Assembly (NCBI RefSeq): GCF_004005475.1 | Contig: NZ_RZTZ01000003.1 | Coordinates: 124,001 to 188,000, forward strand | Length of the DNA stretch: 64,000 nt | Source of the DNA: Niallia taxi | GTDB lineage: Bacteria; Bacillota; Bacilli; Bacillales; Cytobacillaceae | Direction: 5' to 3' | Shown: one piece after another, positions 53,301 to 60,509 of the stretch | Numbering within the stretch: position 1 is the first letter of the stretch | Layout: each line of letters opens with the position of its first letter | Translations under genes and position numbers: made by a program | The notes under the pieces: generated by a model | Told to the model about the DNA's origin: nothing | Seen by the model: only the letters and a program-made list of their open reading frames with translations | Databases searched by the model: none

Positions 53301-55244
53301 GGTACCGTCTTTATTCAATTCCAGCTTTCCGTGTGCTGCTGTTTTCACTAGGATGGCTTCAAGAGCGTCATTATCAACATCCGCATCATTGTTAAGAATG
53401 CTATTAGCTGCACCAACCTCTAGCTTTTCATCTTCCTTCGTCGTGAAGCTGTCACTAGCCGCTGTTGGCGCGTCATTCACTGCTTGAATCGAAATGGAGA
53501 CTGTGGCTTTTACAGGTTCTCCTTGACCGTCTGTGACTGTGAAGACTATCTTGTCTTCTCCGTTTGCATTTTTGTCAGGTGTGTAGGTGAAGTTGCCTGT
53601 TTCTGCATCTGTCAGAACTGCTTTTCCTTTTTGACCGTTTTCGGCAATCGCAAATGTCAGCTTATCCTTGTCTGCATCGCTTGCTTGAACCACACCGCTA
53701 GCTGCTTCGTCTTCTGTTACATTCAGCGAGCTGTCTTTCGCAACTGGTGCGTCATTCACTGCTCCTACCGAAAGGACAACTGTTTGCTCTGCTGATTCTA
53801 AAACACCATCGGTAGCTTTATATACGAAAGAATCACTTCCATTAAAGTCTTTAGCTGGAATGTATGTAAATGTTCCATCTGCTTTAAAATCAAGTGTGCC
53901 GTGAGCAGTTCCTTTTACAAGGACAGCTTTCAGAGAATCTTTATCCACATCCTCATCATTCAGCAATACACTCTTTTCCTTACTAACAGTTAATGTTTCA
54001 TCTTCCTTAGTAGAATAAGCGTCACTTTTTGCTGTTGGAGCATCATTCACTGCCTTAATAAACACAGACACCTTAGCAGTAGAAGTTAACTTGCCATCAC
54101 TTACTTTATAAGTGAAAAAGTCTTCTCCATTTTCATTTGCATTTGGCTTATAAGAGAAAACTCCTGTTTTCTGGTCAAGAATCGTTACTTTGCCTTTTTT
54201 GCCATTTTCAACAATCGTATATGTCAGTGTATCACCATCAACATCTTCCCCTAACAGTGTTCCAATTCCAACAGTATCCTCTTGTGTATTTAACACACCA
54301 TCCTTTGATACAGGTGCATCATTTACAGGCAATACATTAATTGTGACTGTTTTCGCTTCTGTTGTGCTATTTCCATCACTTGCTTTATACGCGAATCGAT
54401 CTTTTCCGACAAAATTTGCACTTGGTACATATTGAAACGACCCATCCTCATTAAATGTCAATTTTCCATTTTCAGGATTGGTTGTCACCGTTGCCGTTAG
54501 TTCCTTGTTTTCTGGATCAATATCATTTGCAAGCACGCCCACTGCTGCATTTACCTTAAGCTGCTCATCTTCATTTAGTGTATATGTATCATCTACTGCT
54601 ACAGGTGAGTCATTAATTTCCGTTAATTGGACGAAGGAATTTTCTTCAATAGTTGCAGAAACGTTTTTGCCAACATAACTGCTCATTAAAGTAGTCGCAT
54701 CCAAATTAGTAATTTTACCGTCACCATTTATATCAAGTAACTTCTGCTGTTCAGATGAAAGCTTAACCTTACCGCTGATAACCTGATAGATGTAAAGAGA
54801 GTCTGCAGGTGTAATCGTGCCATCACCGTTAATATCACCTTTTTTCGTGACATTCACTTTGAAGGTGTTAGTGACAGTCTGCTTACTGTTTTTTGCGGTA
54901 ACGCTTATTGTCGTTTCACCGAAATCCTTTATTGTGAGCGTCAAGACTTGCTTGTCAAAAACAGCTTGTACAGATTGTTTATCTGATGCTGCTTCCAGCA
55001 CTGTATCTGCACCCATTGCTGCAAACTGGTCGCTGAAATTTATCGTCAATGTTTTTCCATTCATTGCAGTTTTTGACTTCATCCATTCAAGATTCTCATC
55101 AAAAATAACTTTATCTGTCCCATTTCCTTCAGCCATTGTGATAGAAGGCCCTGCTAATGGTGCTGAAAATAACAATGCAGCACTAAAAATGGACACAATC
55201 CCTTTTTTGCTTAAAGGAATAAAAGGATATTTTTTCTTTTTCAC
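50313..55244 (-). CDS. Giant secreted dockerin protein with ten cadherin/Big_9-like repeats
   Basis: A 1643-aa exported protein. Signal peptide about 1-38. An Ig-like domain about 41-134 is followed by a type I dockerin at 136-192. Ten repeats of about 95 residues each (211-1159) come next, each starting ND(A/S/T)P, with a plug like ANDxDVDxD and a GxFTYTPxxxxxGxDxFxYxxxDG motif, of the Cadherin_5/Big_9 'tandem-95' kind. These often bind calcium and make stiff rods. Then come an Ig-like domain (1160-1260), a SbsA-Ig (Big_5)-like domain (about 1264-1370), another beta-domain, and a lamin-tail-like C-terminus (about 1485-1643, IITEYLHGGDGRSAIEIYSP). No LPXTG, SLH or membrane anchor is present. 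GTG at 55244 follows GGGGGA. First gene of the surface operon. No enzyme domain is recognisable. Confidence 0.9.
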   Translation of the reverse strand: MKKKKYPFIPLSKKGIVSIFSAALLFSAPLAGPSITMAEGNGTDKVIFDENLEWMKSKTAMNGKTLTINFSDQFAAMGADTVLEAASDKQSVQAVFDKQVLTLTIKDFGETTISVTAKNSKQTVTNTFKVNVTKKGDINGDGTITPADSLYIYQVISGKVKLSSEQQKLLDINGDGKITNLDATTLMSSYVGKNVSATIEENSFVQLTEINDSPVAVDDTYTLNEDEQLKVNAAVGVLANDIDPENKELTATVTTNPENGKLTFNEDGSFQYVPSANFVGKDRFAYKASDGNSTTEAKTVTINVLPVNDAPVSKDGVLNTQEDTVGIGTLLGEDVDGDTLTYTIVENGKKGKVTILDQKTGVFSYKPNANENGEDFFTYKVSDGKLTSTAKVSVFIKAVNDAPTAKSDAYSTKEDETLTVSKEKSVLLNDEDVDKDSLKAVLVKGTAHGTLDFKADGTFTYIPAKDFNGSDSFVYKATDGVLESAEQTVVLSVGAVNDAPVAKDSSLNVTEDEAASGVVQASDADKDKLTFAIAENGQKGKAVLTDAETGNFTYTPDKNANGEDKIVFTVTDGQGEPVKATVSISIQAVNDAPTAASDSFTTKEDEKLEVGAANSILNNDADVDNDALEAILVKTAAHGKLELNKDGTFTYTPDKDYSGKDSFTYKATDGKLESAVQTVEIEVKAVNDTPTAKDSSLNVTEDEAASGVVEASDADKDTLTFAIAENGQKGKAVLTDAETGKFTYTPDKNANGEDKVVFTVTDGQGEPVKATVSISIQAVNDAPTAASDSFTTNEEEKLTIEAAKSILNNDTDVDNDALEAILMKATAHGKLELNKDGTFTYTPDKDYSGKDSFTYKATDGKLESAVQTVEIEVKAVNDTPTAKDSSLNVTEDEAASGMVEASDADKDTLTFAIAENGQKGKAVLTDAETGKFTYTPDKNANGEDKVVFTVTDGQGEPVKATVSISIKAVNDAPTAASDSFTTNEEEKLTIGSEKSILANDEDVDNDNLQAILVKGPANGLLVLNADGTFTYTPDKDYSGKDSFTYKATDGKLESAEQTVEIEVKAVNDTPTADASSIELEEDGSFNGKLTGSDPEGDSLIFSLVENGSKGTVVITNEQTGAFTYTPSKDANGTDSFIFKVNDGNSDSEKATVEVTIKAVNDAPTASDVKLEGTARVGETLTGTYSYHDVENDAEEQSTFQWYSGDKEDGSDKTKIAGATSNEYKITNADLKKYLFFEVKPAAATGEQSSESYLSNASEKVKLADSVAPTIVSTTPANSASEVGVSDDLVITMSENILAGSGKIEIKNSDGSTFAEYEANDTQHVVIDGATITIKHPDFAEGKEYSIVVGSNAFVDEAENAYVNNNNEWKFETEAAPGLTAYADPSTPLEEEAMKQMFGAFVYVDISGDSFKDGLTADDIILNNVPAGVTVMDQYVMGNNLTLVLGYDGTDFDTKFSNFTVTIKGTALEKGNDLTSNSLEFVPSADAPTPIITEYLHGGDGRSAIEIYSPTPTTEPYKLKIYSLDKGVRKTSEIALRLQYADVNPFLIIDSIFYEYFDIVPNVMYYNEEATLDRGTNIVNALQIIAPNGTVVDTLGDPASSTPIVTGSVTMVRNTDIKDGIDRYVPSQWNTYTSDIYNHFSKRD
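52041..53760 (-). repeat. Three tandem 570-bp units within the dockerin gene
   Basis: The phrase ATCATTCACTGCCTTCACTT begins at 52041, 52611 and 53181, and the equivalent point recurs at 53751: intervals of exactly 570 bp. A second marker in the other half of the unit (GCTGTTGG followed by CGTCATTCACTGCTT) occurs at 52321, 52891 and 53461, again 570 bp apart. Each unit codes for two protein repeats (190 residues). Neighbouring copies look nearly identical over most of their length, indicating recent duplication or gene conversion. Confidence 0.92.
54669..54839 (-). other. Dockerin module of the giant protein
   Basis: Residues 136-192: two calcium loops, DINGDGTITPAD and DINGDGKITNLD, both with Asp/Asn at positions 1, 3, 5 and 12, each followed by a helix and separated by a Ser-Ser-Glu-Gln linker. 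The positions that decide cohesin choice (10 and 11 of each loop) are Pro-Ala and Asn-Leu, so the two halves differ. Confidence 0.9.
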
Positions 55245-55463
55245 ATATTTTCCCCCAGTTGTTTATGAGTTACCTATCTTCATAGTCCACAGTCCCAAAA
55301 GAAGGGCTCAACAACAAGCTTAGTTCTTTCGTCACTAGTTCTATATACTCATCATACTTAATTGACCATCGTTCAGTAAATATAAATTTTTAAGGAGTTA
55401 AAATATTTGTTATAGTAGATGGAAAAGAATAATATCTAGCAAATTGAAGGAGGACAACAAACA

Positions 55464-55976
55464 GTGATAAGACCTATGGAGGAAAGGGATCTCTCCCATA
55501 TCCTGTCTATTTATAATGATGCAATTCTTAACACTACCGCTGTATATACATATAAGCCAGATACATTAGAGAACAGAAAGCTATGGTACGAACAGAAGCT
55601 AAAGGACGGATACCCGGTAATCGTCTATGAACTAGACAATAAAGCAGTCGGTTTTGCTACTTTCGGCCCCTTCCGTGCTTGGCCTGCCTATAAATATTCT
55701 ATTGAACATTCTATCTATGTCGACGGCAATTACCGCAGAAAGGGTATTGCGGCAGTACTATTGAAGGAGCTTATCGCCATTGCTTCAGAAAGAGAGTATG
55801 CTACACTGATTGGGGGTATAGATGCTTCTAATGAGAAAAGCATTGCCCTACATAAGAAATTTGGCTTTGTCCATTCTGGTACTATTGAAAAAGCCGGCTA
55901 TAAATTTGATAGATGGTTAGATTTAGCATTTTATCAATTACACCTGCCAGGACCAGAAAATCCACTCGGAGAATAA
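55464..55976 (+). CDS. GNAT acetyltransferase, phosphinothricin acetyltransferase-like
   Basis: A 170-aa acetyl-CoA-dependent N-acetyltransferase. IRPMEERDLSHILSIYNDAI and the YTYKPDTLENRKLWYEQK segment match the PAT/YwnH group. The acetyl-CoA loop is GNYRRKGIAAVLLKEL (Q/RxxGxG/A). It may acetylate methionine-like analogues, phosphinothricin or another small amine; the family is wide. The start is GTG after AAGGAGG. Followed closely by a MOSC gene on the same strand (47 bp to its likely start), so the two may be co-transcribed. Confidence 0.88.
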   Translation: MIRPMEERDLSHILSIYNDAILNTTAVYTYKPDTLENRKLWYEQKLKDGYPVIVYELDNKAVGFATFGPFRAWPAYKYSIEHSIYVDGNYRRKGIAAVLLKELIAIASEREYATLIGGIDASNEKSIALHKKFGFVHSGTIEKAGYKFDRWLDLAFYQLHLPGPENPLGE

Positions 55977-56023
55977 TGAATTAGACAGTGCTTCAAGATA
56001 CTATAAAATGGAGGTTTTCGTTC

Positions 56024-56752
56024 ATGTTAATAGGTCATATTGAAGAAATTGTTCGTCATCCAGTAAAATCTTTTCGCGGAGAAAGCGTAGCAGAAACAAA
56101 TGTTATGGAATATGGTCTGTATGGTGACAGAAGCCATGCTTTTTCAGATGACACAGGAAAAGGAAAATATTTGACAATCACTCAATTCCCGGAGATGGTT
56201 CGTTATTCGGCAAGGTTCGCAGGAGAAGAAGCAATGTCTGAATATCCTAGCGTTGAAATTACAACACCTGAAGGAAAAGTAATGAATTGGGGAGATGCAG
56301 CTTTAGCCTTGGAATTAGAGGAAAAGTCGAAAAGAAAAGTCTCCCTGCTATCCTATACACCAGAAAATGTTCCTTTGGGAGCAATTGAAGAAGAGCATAT
56401 CCAGCTCGTGACAGACGCATCACTTGAAAAGCTTAAGGAGCTTTGGGGCGAGTCCGCTGTTGACCATCGCCGCTTCCGCCCAAACCTTATCCTTTCTTTA
56501 AAGGACAAGACTCCTTTTATAGAAGAAAGCTGGTTTGGCAAGCGCATAAAAATTGGAAGAGAGGTAGAATTGCAGGTGAACAGGCATTGTGAAAGATGCA
56601 TGATTGTTACAGTTGACCCTGACAATGCAGAACGGTCTCCTTCTTTATTAAAAACTGTTTTTAAGGAAAGACAAAATAATTTTGGCGTTTATGCCTCTGT
56701 TATTAAAACAGGAAAAATTCATTCAGGAGATGAGGTTCATCTGTTTGATTGA
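56024..56752 (+). CDS. MOSC-domain protein
   Basis: A 242-aa protein from ATG 56024 (GGAGG 9 nt upstream; the frame opens at 55988 without a site). N-terminal beta-barrel MLIGHIEEIVRHPVKSFRGE and C-terminal MOSC domain with NRHCERCMIVTVDPD, where the Cys may ligate a molybdenum cofactor or carry sulfur. Relatives such as mARC and YcbX reduce N-hydroxylated bases. The electron donor is not encoded here. The role is inferred from family only. A strong terminator follows. Confidence 0.85.
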   Translation: MLIGHIEEIVRHPVKSFRGESVAETNVMEYGLYGDRSHAFSDDTGKGKYLTITQFPEMVRYSARFAGEEAMSEYPSVEITTPEGKVMNWGDAALALELEEKSKRKVSLLSYTPENVPLGAIEEEHIQLVTDASLEKLKELWGESAVDHRRFRPNLILSLKDKTPFIEESWFGKRIKIGREVELQVNRHCERCMIVTVDPDNAERSPSLLKTVFKERQNNFGVYASVIKTGKIHSGDEVHLFD

Positions 56753-56767
56753 AACTATATTTTTATA

Positions 56768-56804
56768 AAACACTGCATCCTGTTGTCTGGATGCAGTGTT
56801 TTTA
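56768..56804 (+). terminator. Terminator of the MOSC gene
   Basis: ACACTGCATCC and GGATGCAGTGT form a perfect stem followed by TTTT, just past the stop codon. Confidence 0.92.
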
Positions 56805-56871
56805 TGTCTTACATGCTTTTCTGCTACATATCCTTAATTGACATTATTATCTTTTATAAGGAGGAGAAAGG

Positions 56872-57849
56872 ATGAAGGCAATTGTTTCTAATAAATACGG
56901 CACGCCAGAAACACTGACACTTTCCGATATAAATAGGCCATTACCTAAGGAAGGGCAAGTGCTAGTGAAAATTTATGCTGCATCCCTTAACTATGGAAAT
57001 CTTGTCTTACTTAGTGGCAAACCATTCTTAGCACGCTTTGCCTTTGGATTGTTTAAGCCAAAATATCAGATACCAGGTGGCGATATTGCAGGTGTTGTGG
57101 AGGCCGTCGGAAACGGGGTTACCCAATTTAAACAAGGTGATGAGGTGCTTGGGGACCTTTCTCAAAGTGGCTGGGGTGGCTTTGCTGAGTATGCTGCTGT
57201 ACCTGAAAAAGCTCTAGCCATAAAGCCGGAGAACCTATCCTTTGCAGAAGCAGCAGCTGTTCCAATGGCAGGCACGACTGCATTACAGGCATTGCGAAAT
57301 AATGGCAAAATACTGCCTGGACATAAGGTATTGATATACGGAGCATCTGGCGGTGTAGGCACCTTTGCGATTCAAATCGCCAAAGCACTAGGTGCAGAGG
57401 TAACTGGTGTGTGCAGTACAAGAAATAATGAAAAGATAAAATCATTAGGCGCTGATTATGCGATTGACTACGCAAAAGAAGATATCACAAAAAACTCCCA
57501 AAAATATGATCTTATACTGGCAGTGAATGGTTATCAACCCATTCATGCCTATAAACAGTTACTAACGGAAAAAGGACGTTATGTTATGGTTGGCGGAAAA
57601 GGAAAGCAAATGCGTGATGCTATGCTGCTTGGTCCTTTCCTGTCTTTATCAAGCGATAAAAAATTTGGCAATATGCTGCAAAGAGCAAACCAGTCTGATT
57701 TGAATTTCCTAAGGAACCTTATTGAACAGAATAAGCTCAAGCCTGTTATTGATAAGGAATTTCTTATAAGTGAAGCAGCAGAAGCTTATCGCTATTTGAA
57801 AGAGGGCCATGCACAAGGCAAAGTTATTATTAAAGTGGCAGATGACTGA
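56872..57849 (+). CDS. Zinc-free alcohol dehydrogenase / quinone oxidoreductase
   Basis: A 325-aa NADPH-dependent reductase of the medium-chain family, QOR-like subgroup. GroES-like N-terminus (VLVKIYAASLNYGNLVLLSGKPF, then GGDIAGVVEAVGNGVTQFKQGDEV) lacks the zinc cysteines. Rossmann motif is YGASGGVGTFAIQIAKALGAEVTGVCS. Reduces quinones or enones, substrate unknown. ATG has a strong AAGGAGGAG. Its 3' end lies right beside dispersed repeat copy B. Confidence 0.9.
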   Translation: MKAIVSNKYGTPETLTLSDINRPLPKEGQVLVKIYAASLNYGNLVLLSGKPFLARFAFGLFKPKYQIPGGDIAGVVEAVGNGVTQFKQGDEVLGDLSQSGWGGFAEYAAVPEKALAIKPENLSFAEAAAVPMAGTTALQALRNNGKILPGHKVLIYGASGGVGTFAIQIAKALGAEVTGVCSTRNNEKIKSLGADYAIDYAKEDITKNSQKYDLILAVNGYQPIHAYKQLLTEKGRYVMVGGKGKQMRDAMLLGPFLSLSSDKKFGNMLQRANQSDLNFLRNLIEQNKLKPVIDKEFLISEAAEAYRYLKEGHAQGKVIIKVADD

Positions 57850-57856
57850 ATGGTTA

Positions 57857-58122
57857 GAGGCTGAGACATAAGTATGTAAGTTTAATAGTTGGTTTCTTTG
57901 TTAAAAACCATGGAGTGGAGACCACTCAACTCCTGCTAGAAATAGAGGAAAAGATGAGACCCCGCAAGTGAAGAAGAGGAAGCTCATCTTCGCTTGCGGA
58001 AAGGACGAGCGAGCGTGCAATGAGACGAACTAATTTCTAAAGCCATACTCTCTATTTCATAATTTCATGCTCCAATGTCTCAAGGTTAGCTAAAATATTA
58101 TTCGTGTTTGTTTTGTCCCACC
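57857..58122. repeat. Dispersed intergenic repeat, copy B (266 bp)
   Basis: It begins GAGGCTGAGACA and ends TGTCCCACC, inverted ends like those of copy A. Its minus strand aligns with the plus strand of copy A over most of the length. The left end shares ACATAAGTATGT with the right end of copy A (reverse strand). No coding frame with a ribosome site lies within. Confidence 0.75.
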
Positions 58123-58132
58123 AACTTTTACT

Positions 58133-58714
58133 TTAAATAAGGATGGAAATAGCACTATAAACGAGCAGCAATGCCATTACAATATTAAACTGGCTTTTAT
58201 ATTTGGACAAAAACTTCTGAAAGATGCTGCCAAACAAACTCCAGCTGAATGTGCTCAAAAACCCAATTAAAGCTAGAAAAATCGCAAATAATAACAGACT
58301 AAGCTGTGAATCATGGTATGGCAGAATAAACGTGGCAATAACCGTTATTCCGTACAAAATCCCCTTTGGATTAATAAACTGCAAAAGCATCCCTGCCAAA
58401 AAGCTATTATTCTTATCCTCTTCTTTCTCTTGTCCCCCATCCTTGCTAAAGGCGATTTTATAGGCAAGATATAACATATAAACTGCACCAAGGATTGTCA
58501 TTCCAAACTCTATTTTGGGCATAAAGCTATTTAGAATTAAGTTAAAGTAGCTGCATAAAAGCATAATAATAAAAAAGCCAGCACTAACACCAATGCAAAA
58601 TCCAACTGTTTTTCTCAGCCCGTATTTATTAGCAAAGGCCATTGCCATAATATTATTAGGACCTGGTGTAAAACTGGTTACAGTCACATAGAGCAAAAAC
58701 GATAACAACGGCAT
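58133..58714 (-). CDS. LysE/RhtB-family amino acid exporter
   Basis: A 193-aa membrane exporter with six hydrophobic segments. The family start SFTPGPNNIMAMAFANKYGLRKTVGF and later INPKGILYGITVIATF (NPK motif) are clear. It probably exports an amino acid or derivative. The ATG at 58714 has AAGGAGGAG 7 nt before it. Divergent from an XRE-cupin regulator gene; this pairing is common and points to control by that protein, with the exported amino acid (or relative) as possible signal. Confidence 0.9.
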   Translation of the reverse strand: MPLLSFLLYVTVTSFTPGPNNIMAMAFANKYGLRKTVGFCIGVSAGFFIIMLLCSYFNLILNSFMPKIEFGMTILGAVYMLYLAYKIAFSKDGGQEKEEDKNNSFLAGMLLQFINPKGILYGITVIATFILPYHDSQLSLLLFAIFLALIGFLSTFSWSLFGSIFQKFLSKYKSQFNIVMALLLVYSAISILI

Positions 58715-58745
58715 ACTGCTCTCCTCCTTCATATGTATGCTATAA

Positions 58746-58760
58746 TGTCCATAACGGACA
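58746..58760. promoter_or_regulatory. Candidate operator between lysE and xre
   Basis: TGTCCATAACGGACA has inverted TGTCC/GGACA arms. A second perfect palindrome, TATTGTACAATA, lies at 58779-58790 in the same divergent region. Both are candidate sites for the XRE-cupin regulator. Confidence 0.5.
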
Positions 58761-58827
58761 ATATAACGATTTACAACTTATTGTACAATACGGTCGCTAT
58801 ATTGTATATACGATAGGAGTGTTTTTT

Positions 58828-59382
58828 ATGGAAGAAATTCAGCTTATCTTAGCAAAAAACTTAAAAACAATAAGGGAAAAGAAAAAGTTAAGCTTAGAAA
58901 AAACAGCAGAATTGACTGGAGTAAGCAAAACGATGATTGGCCAAATAGAAAGAGGCGATTCGAGCCCTACTCTCAATACGATTTGGAAAATAGCGAATGG
59001 CTTAAAAATCTCCTTCAGTTCTCTCATCCAACACCAGCAGCCAGAAGCGAAGATTGTCAAAAGAAACGAAATCAAAGCCTTAGCAGAGGACAACGGAAAA
59101 TACATTGTTTATCCTTACTTTCCATTTGAAGAGGATAAGCGCTTTGAGATTTATACAGTGGAAATGGAAAAAGACGGATTCTTAAGCGCGGAAGCACATC
59201 AGGAAGGTACAGTTGAGTTTATTACTGTTTTTGACGGAGAGTTGTGTTTGCAGGTTAATGACATAAACTATGTAGTAAACGCTGGTGATTCGATAAAATT
59301 TAAAGCAGACAAACCGCATACGTACCATAATCCCGGCGAAGGGCTTACAAGGCTTAGCCTGACTATTTATTATCCTGAGTAA
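58828..59382 (+). CDS. XRE-family regulator with C-terminal cupin
   Basis: A 184-aa protein. Helix-turn-helix at about 5-60 (LKTIREKKKLSLEKTAELTGVSKTMIGQIERGDSSPTLNTIWKIA). Cupin domain at about 100-180 (AHQEGTVEFITVFDGELCLQV, AGDSIKFKADKPHTYHNPG). The cupin usually binds an amino-acid-like effector. ATG 58828 follows TAGGAG; a GTG three codons earlier overlaps that site. Divergent from lysE, which it likely controls. Confidence 0.9.
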   Translation: MEEIQLILAKNLKTIREKKKLSLEKTAELTGVSKTMIGQIERGDSSPTLNTIWKIANGLKISFSSLIQHQQPEAKIVKRNEIKALAEDNGKYIVYPYFPFEEDKRFEIYTVEMEKDGFLSAEAHQEGTVEFITVFDGELCLQVNDINYVVNAGDSIKFKADKPHTYHNPGEGLTRLSLTIYYPE

Positions 59383-59386
59383 CAAG

Positions 59387-59415
59387 ACACCTTCCTTTAT
59401 TGGAGGTGTTTTTTG
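59387..59415 (+). terminator. Terminator of the XRE gene
   Basis: ACACCTTCC and GGAGGTGT form a stem (one bulge) followed by TTTTTTG, just past the stop codon. Confidence 0.8.
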
Positions 59416-59515
59416 TTCTTTTTTCTAAATTCCATACTTGTCCTCCTACAGTCAACCATGTCAATTTTCACTTCTTGAATAAGATAGTAATTGAATAACG
59501 AAAGGAGGATTTCTA

Positions 59516-59860
59516 ATGAGTAAAGTATGGCATCCGGGTGAAGGGGACAACGATCAACGTAATACTTCTAAATCTCGCTCTGGCGACAGCGACAGCCGTT
59601 CTAAAGCAAATGTCGATTTTGAAAGTGACAATCGTCTAAAATCAAACACAGATGTTGACAATGACAATGATTTAAAAAACATCGACAAGAACACGAACGT
59701 TGCAAAAGTAGACGGTTCAGGAAATGCAAAAATTGATCTTTGTATTGATGTTACATCTGATTCTAAGGCTCGTGTTCGCTCTCGCTCAAAAGCGAATGCT
59801 GATTCTGATCAAGACCAGGATAACGATCAAGACAACAACCAAGATCAAGACGAGGATTAA
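59516..59860 (+). CDS. Low-complexity Asp/Ser/Asn-rich protein, possibly spore-related
   Basis: A 114-aa hydrophilic protein with no membrane segment. It opens MSKVWHPGEGDNDQRN, continues with Ser-Arg-Ser and Asp-Asn repeats, contains a short DLCIDVTSD core with one Cys, and ends in alternating Asp/Gln/Asn (DQDQDND and similar). The SRSKAN motif occurs twice, near 26-32 and 89-95. AAAGGAGG precedes ATG. Low-complexity polar proteins of this kind in bacilli are often coat or crust components, but I have no recognised family. The next gene (63 bp downstream, same strand) is also small and probably a partner. Confidence 0.7.
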   Translation: MSKVWHPGEGDNDQRNTSKSRSGDSDSRSKANVDFESDNRLKSNTDVDNDNDLKNIDKNTNVAKVDGSGNAKIDLCIDVTSDSKARVRSRSKANADSDQDQDNDQDNNQDQDED

Positions 59861-59923
59861 TCATTGTGAGACGAGAATGGATAAGCCCATTCTCGTTCTT
59901 TCGCAGTAAAGGAGGGGAAATTC

Positions 59924-60238
59924 ATGTATCCGAACCGCCGTCCACGAGGCAGAGAAAACACGAATTATGAGTTTCGCAATAACGGTAACACAGAGCTTGA
60001 TGCAAACGCCGCACAGATTGGGGAAAGCGGAAACTCCGATGTAGACGTTTATGTTAACGTCGAAGTTAATACAAATCCGATTGCTTATGCCATGCTATGC
60101 TCCTTATTGGCAACAAAGCAAATAACAAGATCAGAATTCGATGAAGCAATCAGAAATTTAGAAAGACTTATGAAAGACACAAACAGCAGCAATCAGACTG
60201 TAGGAAGACTGCCAGGTCCTACGTCAAGAAAACGATGA
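59924..60238 (+). CDS. Small conserved-type protein paired with the Asp-rich protein
   Basis: A 104-aa protein. Basic N-terminus MYPNRRPRGREN, then a beta-like stretch ELDANAAQIGESGNSDVDVYVNVEVNTNP, a helical part (IAYAMLCSLLATKQITRSEFDEAIRNLERLM), and a polar tail. The middle of both paired proteins has GSGN/ESGN plus an alternating polar-hydrophobic DVxVDV-like strand, suggesting they may co-assemble. GGAGGGG lies before ATG. I do not recognise the family; a spore coat role is only a guess. A strong terminator follows. Confidence 0.7.
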   Translation: MYPNRRPRGRENTNYEFRNNGNTELDANAAQIGESGNSDVDVYVNVEVNTNPIAYAMLCSLLATKQITRSEFDEAIRNLERLMKDTNSSNQTVGRLPGPTSRKR

Positions 60239-60250
60239 CGAATAGTTAAT

Positions 60251-60292
60251 AAAAAAGAATTAACTTATTTAAACACTCGTTAATTCTTTTTT
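60251..60292 (+). terminator. Terminator of the small-gene pair
   Basis: AAAAAAGAATTAAC pairs perfectly with GTTAATTCTTTTTT. Confidence 0.92.
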
Positions 60293-60509
60293 ATTTGCTT
60301 TCATCTCTCACGCATTCTCTTAATTTTGGGATGGTTTTTTTATATTTTATATAAAAATCATCTGTAAGTATGGAAACTTCCGATTTTCTGCGTTTTTTTG
60401 TTGAAGATATATATTTTGTAGATAAATCATAAAGGTCAACGTATGGCTTGGCTCTAAGGCAATGAGAAATGAACGCTCCATTTAATTATCCCCCAACCGT
60501 ATAGATTAG

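Noticed and set aside
52041-53760. Regular repeat spacing that could suggest a CRISPR array
   Set aside because: The 570-bp units are in frame inside a single gene and encode protein domains; there are no short repeats with unique spacers and no cas genes.
52141-53795. Several long open frames on the plus strand, similar to each other, opposite the rod gene
   Set aside because: They recur every 570 bp because the sense gene repeats; they lack ribosome sites and are mirror frames of the dockerin protein gene.
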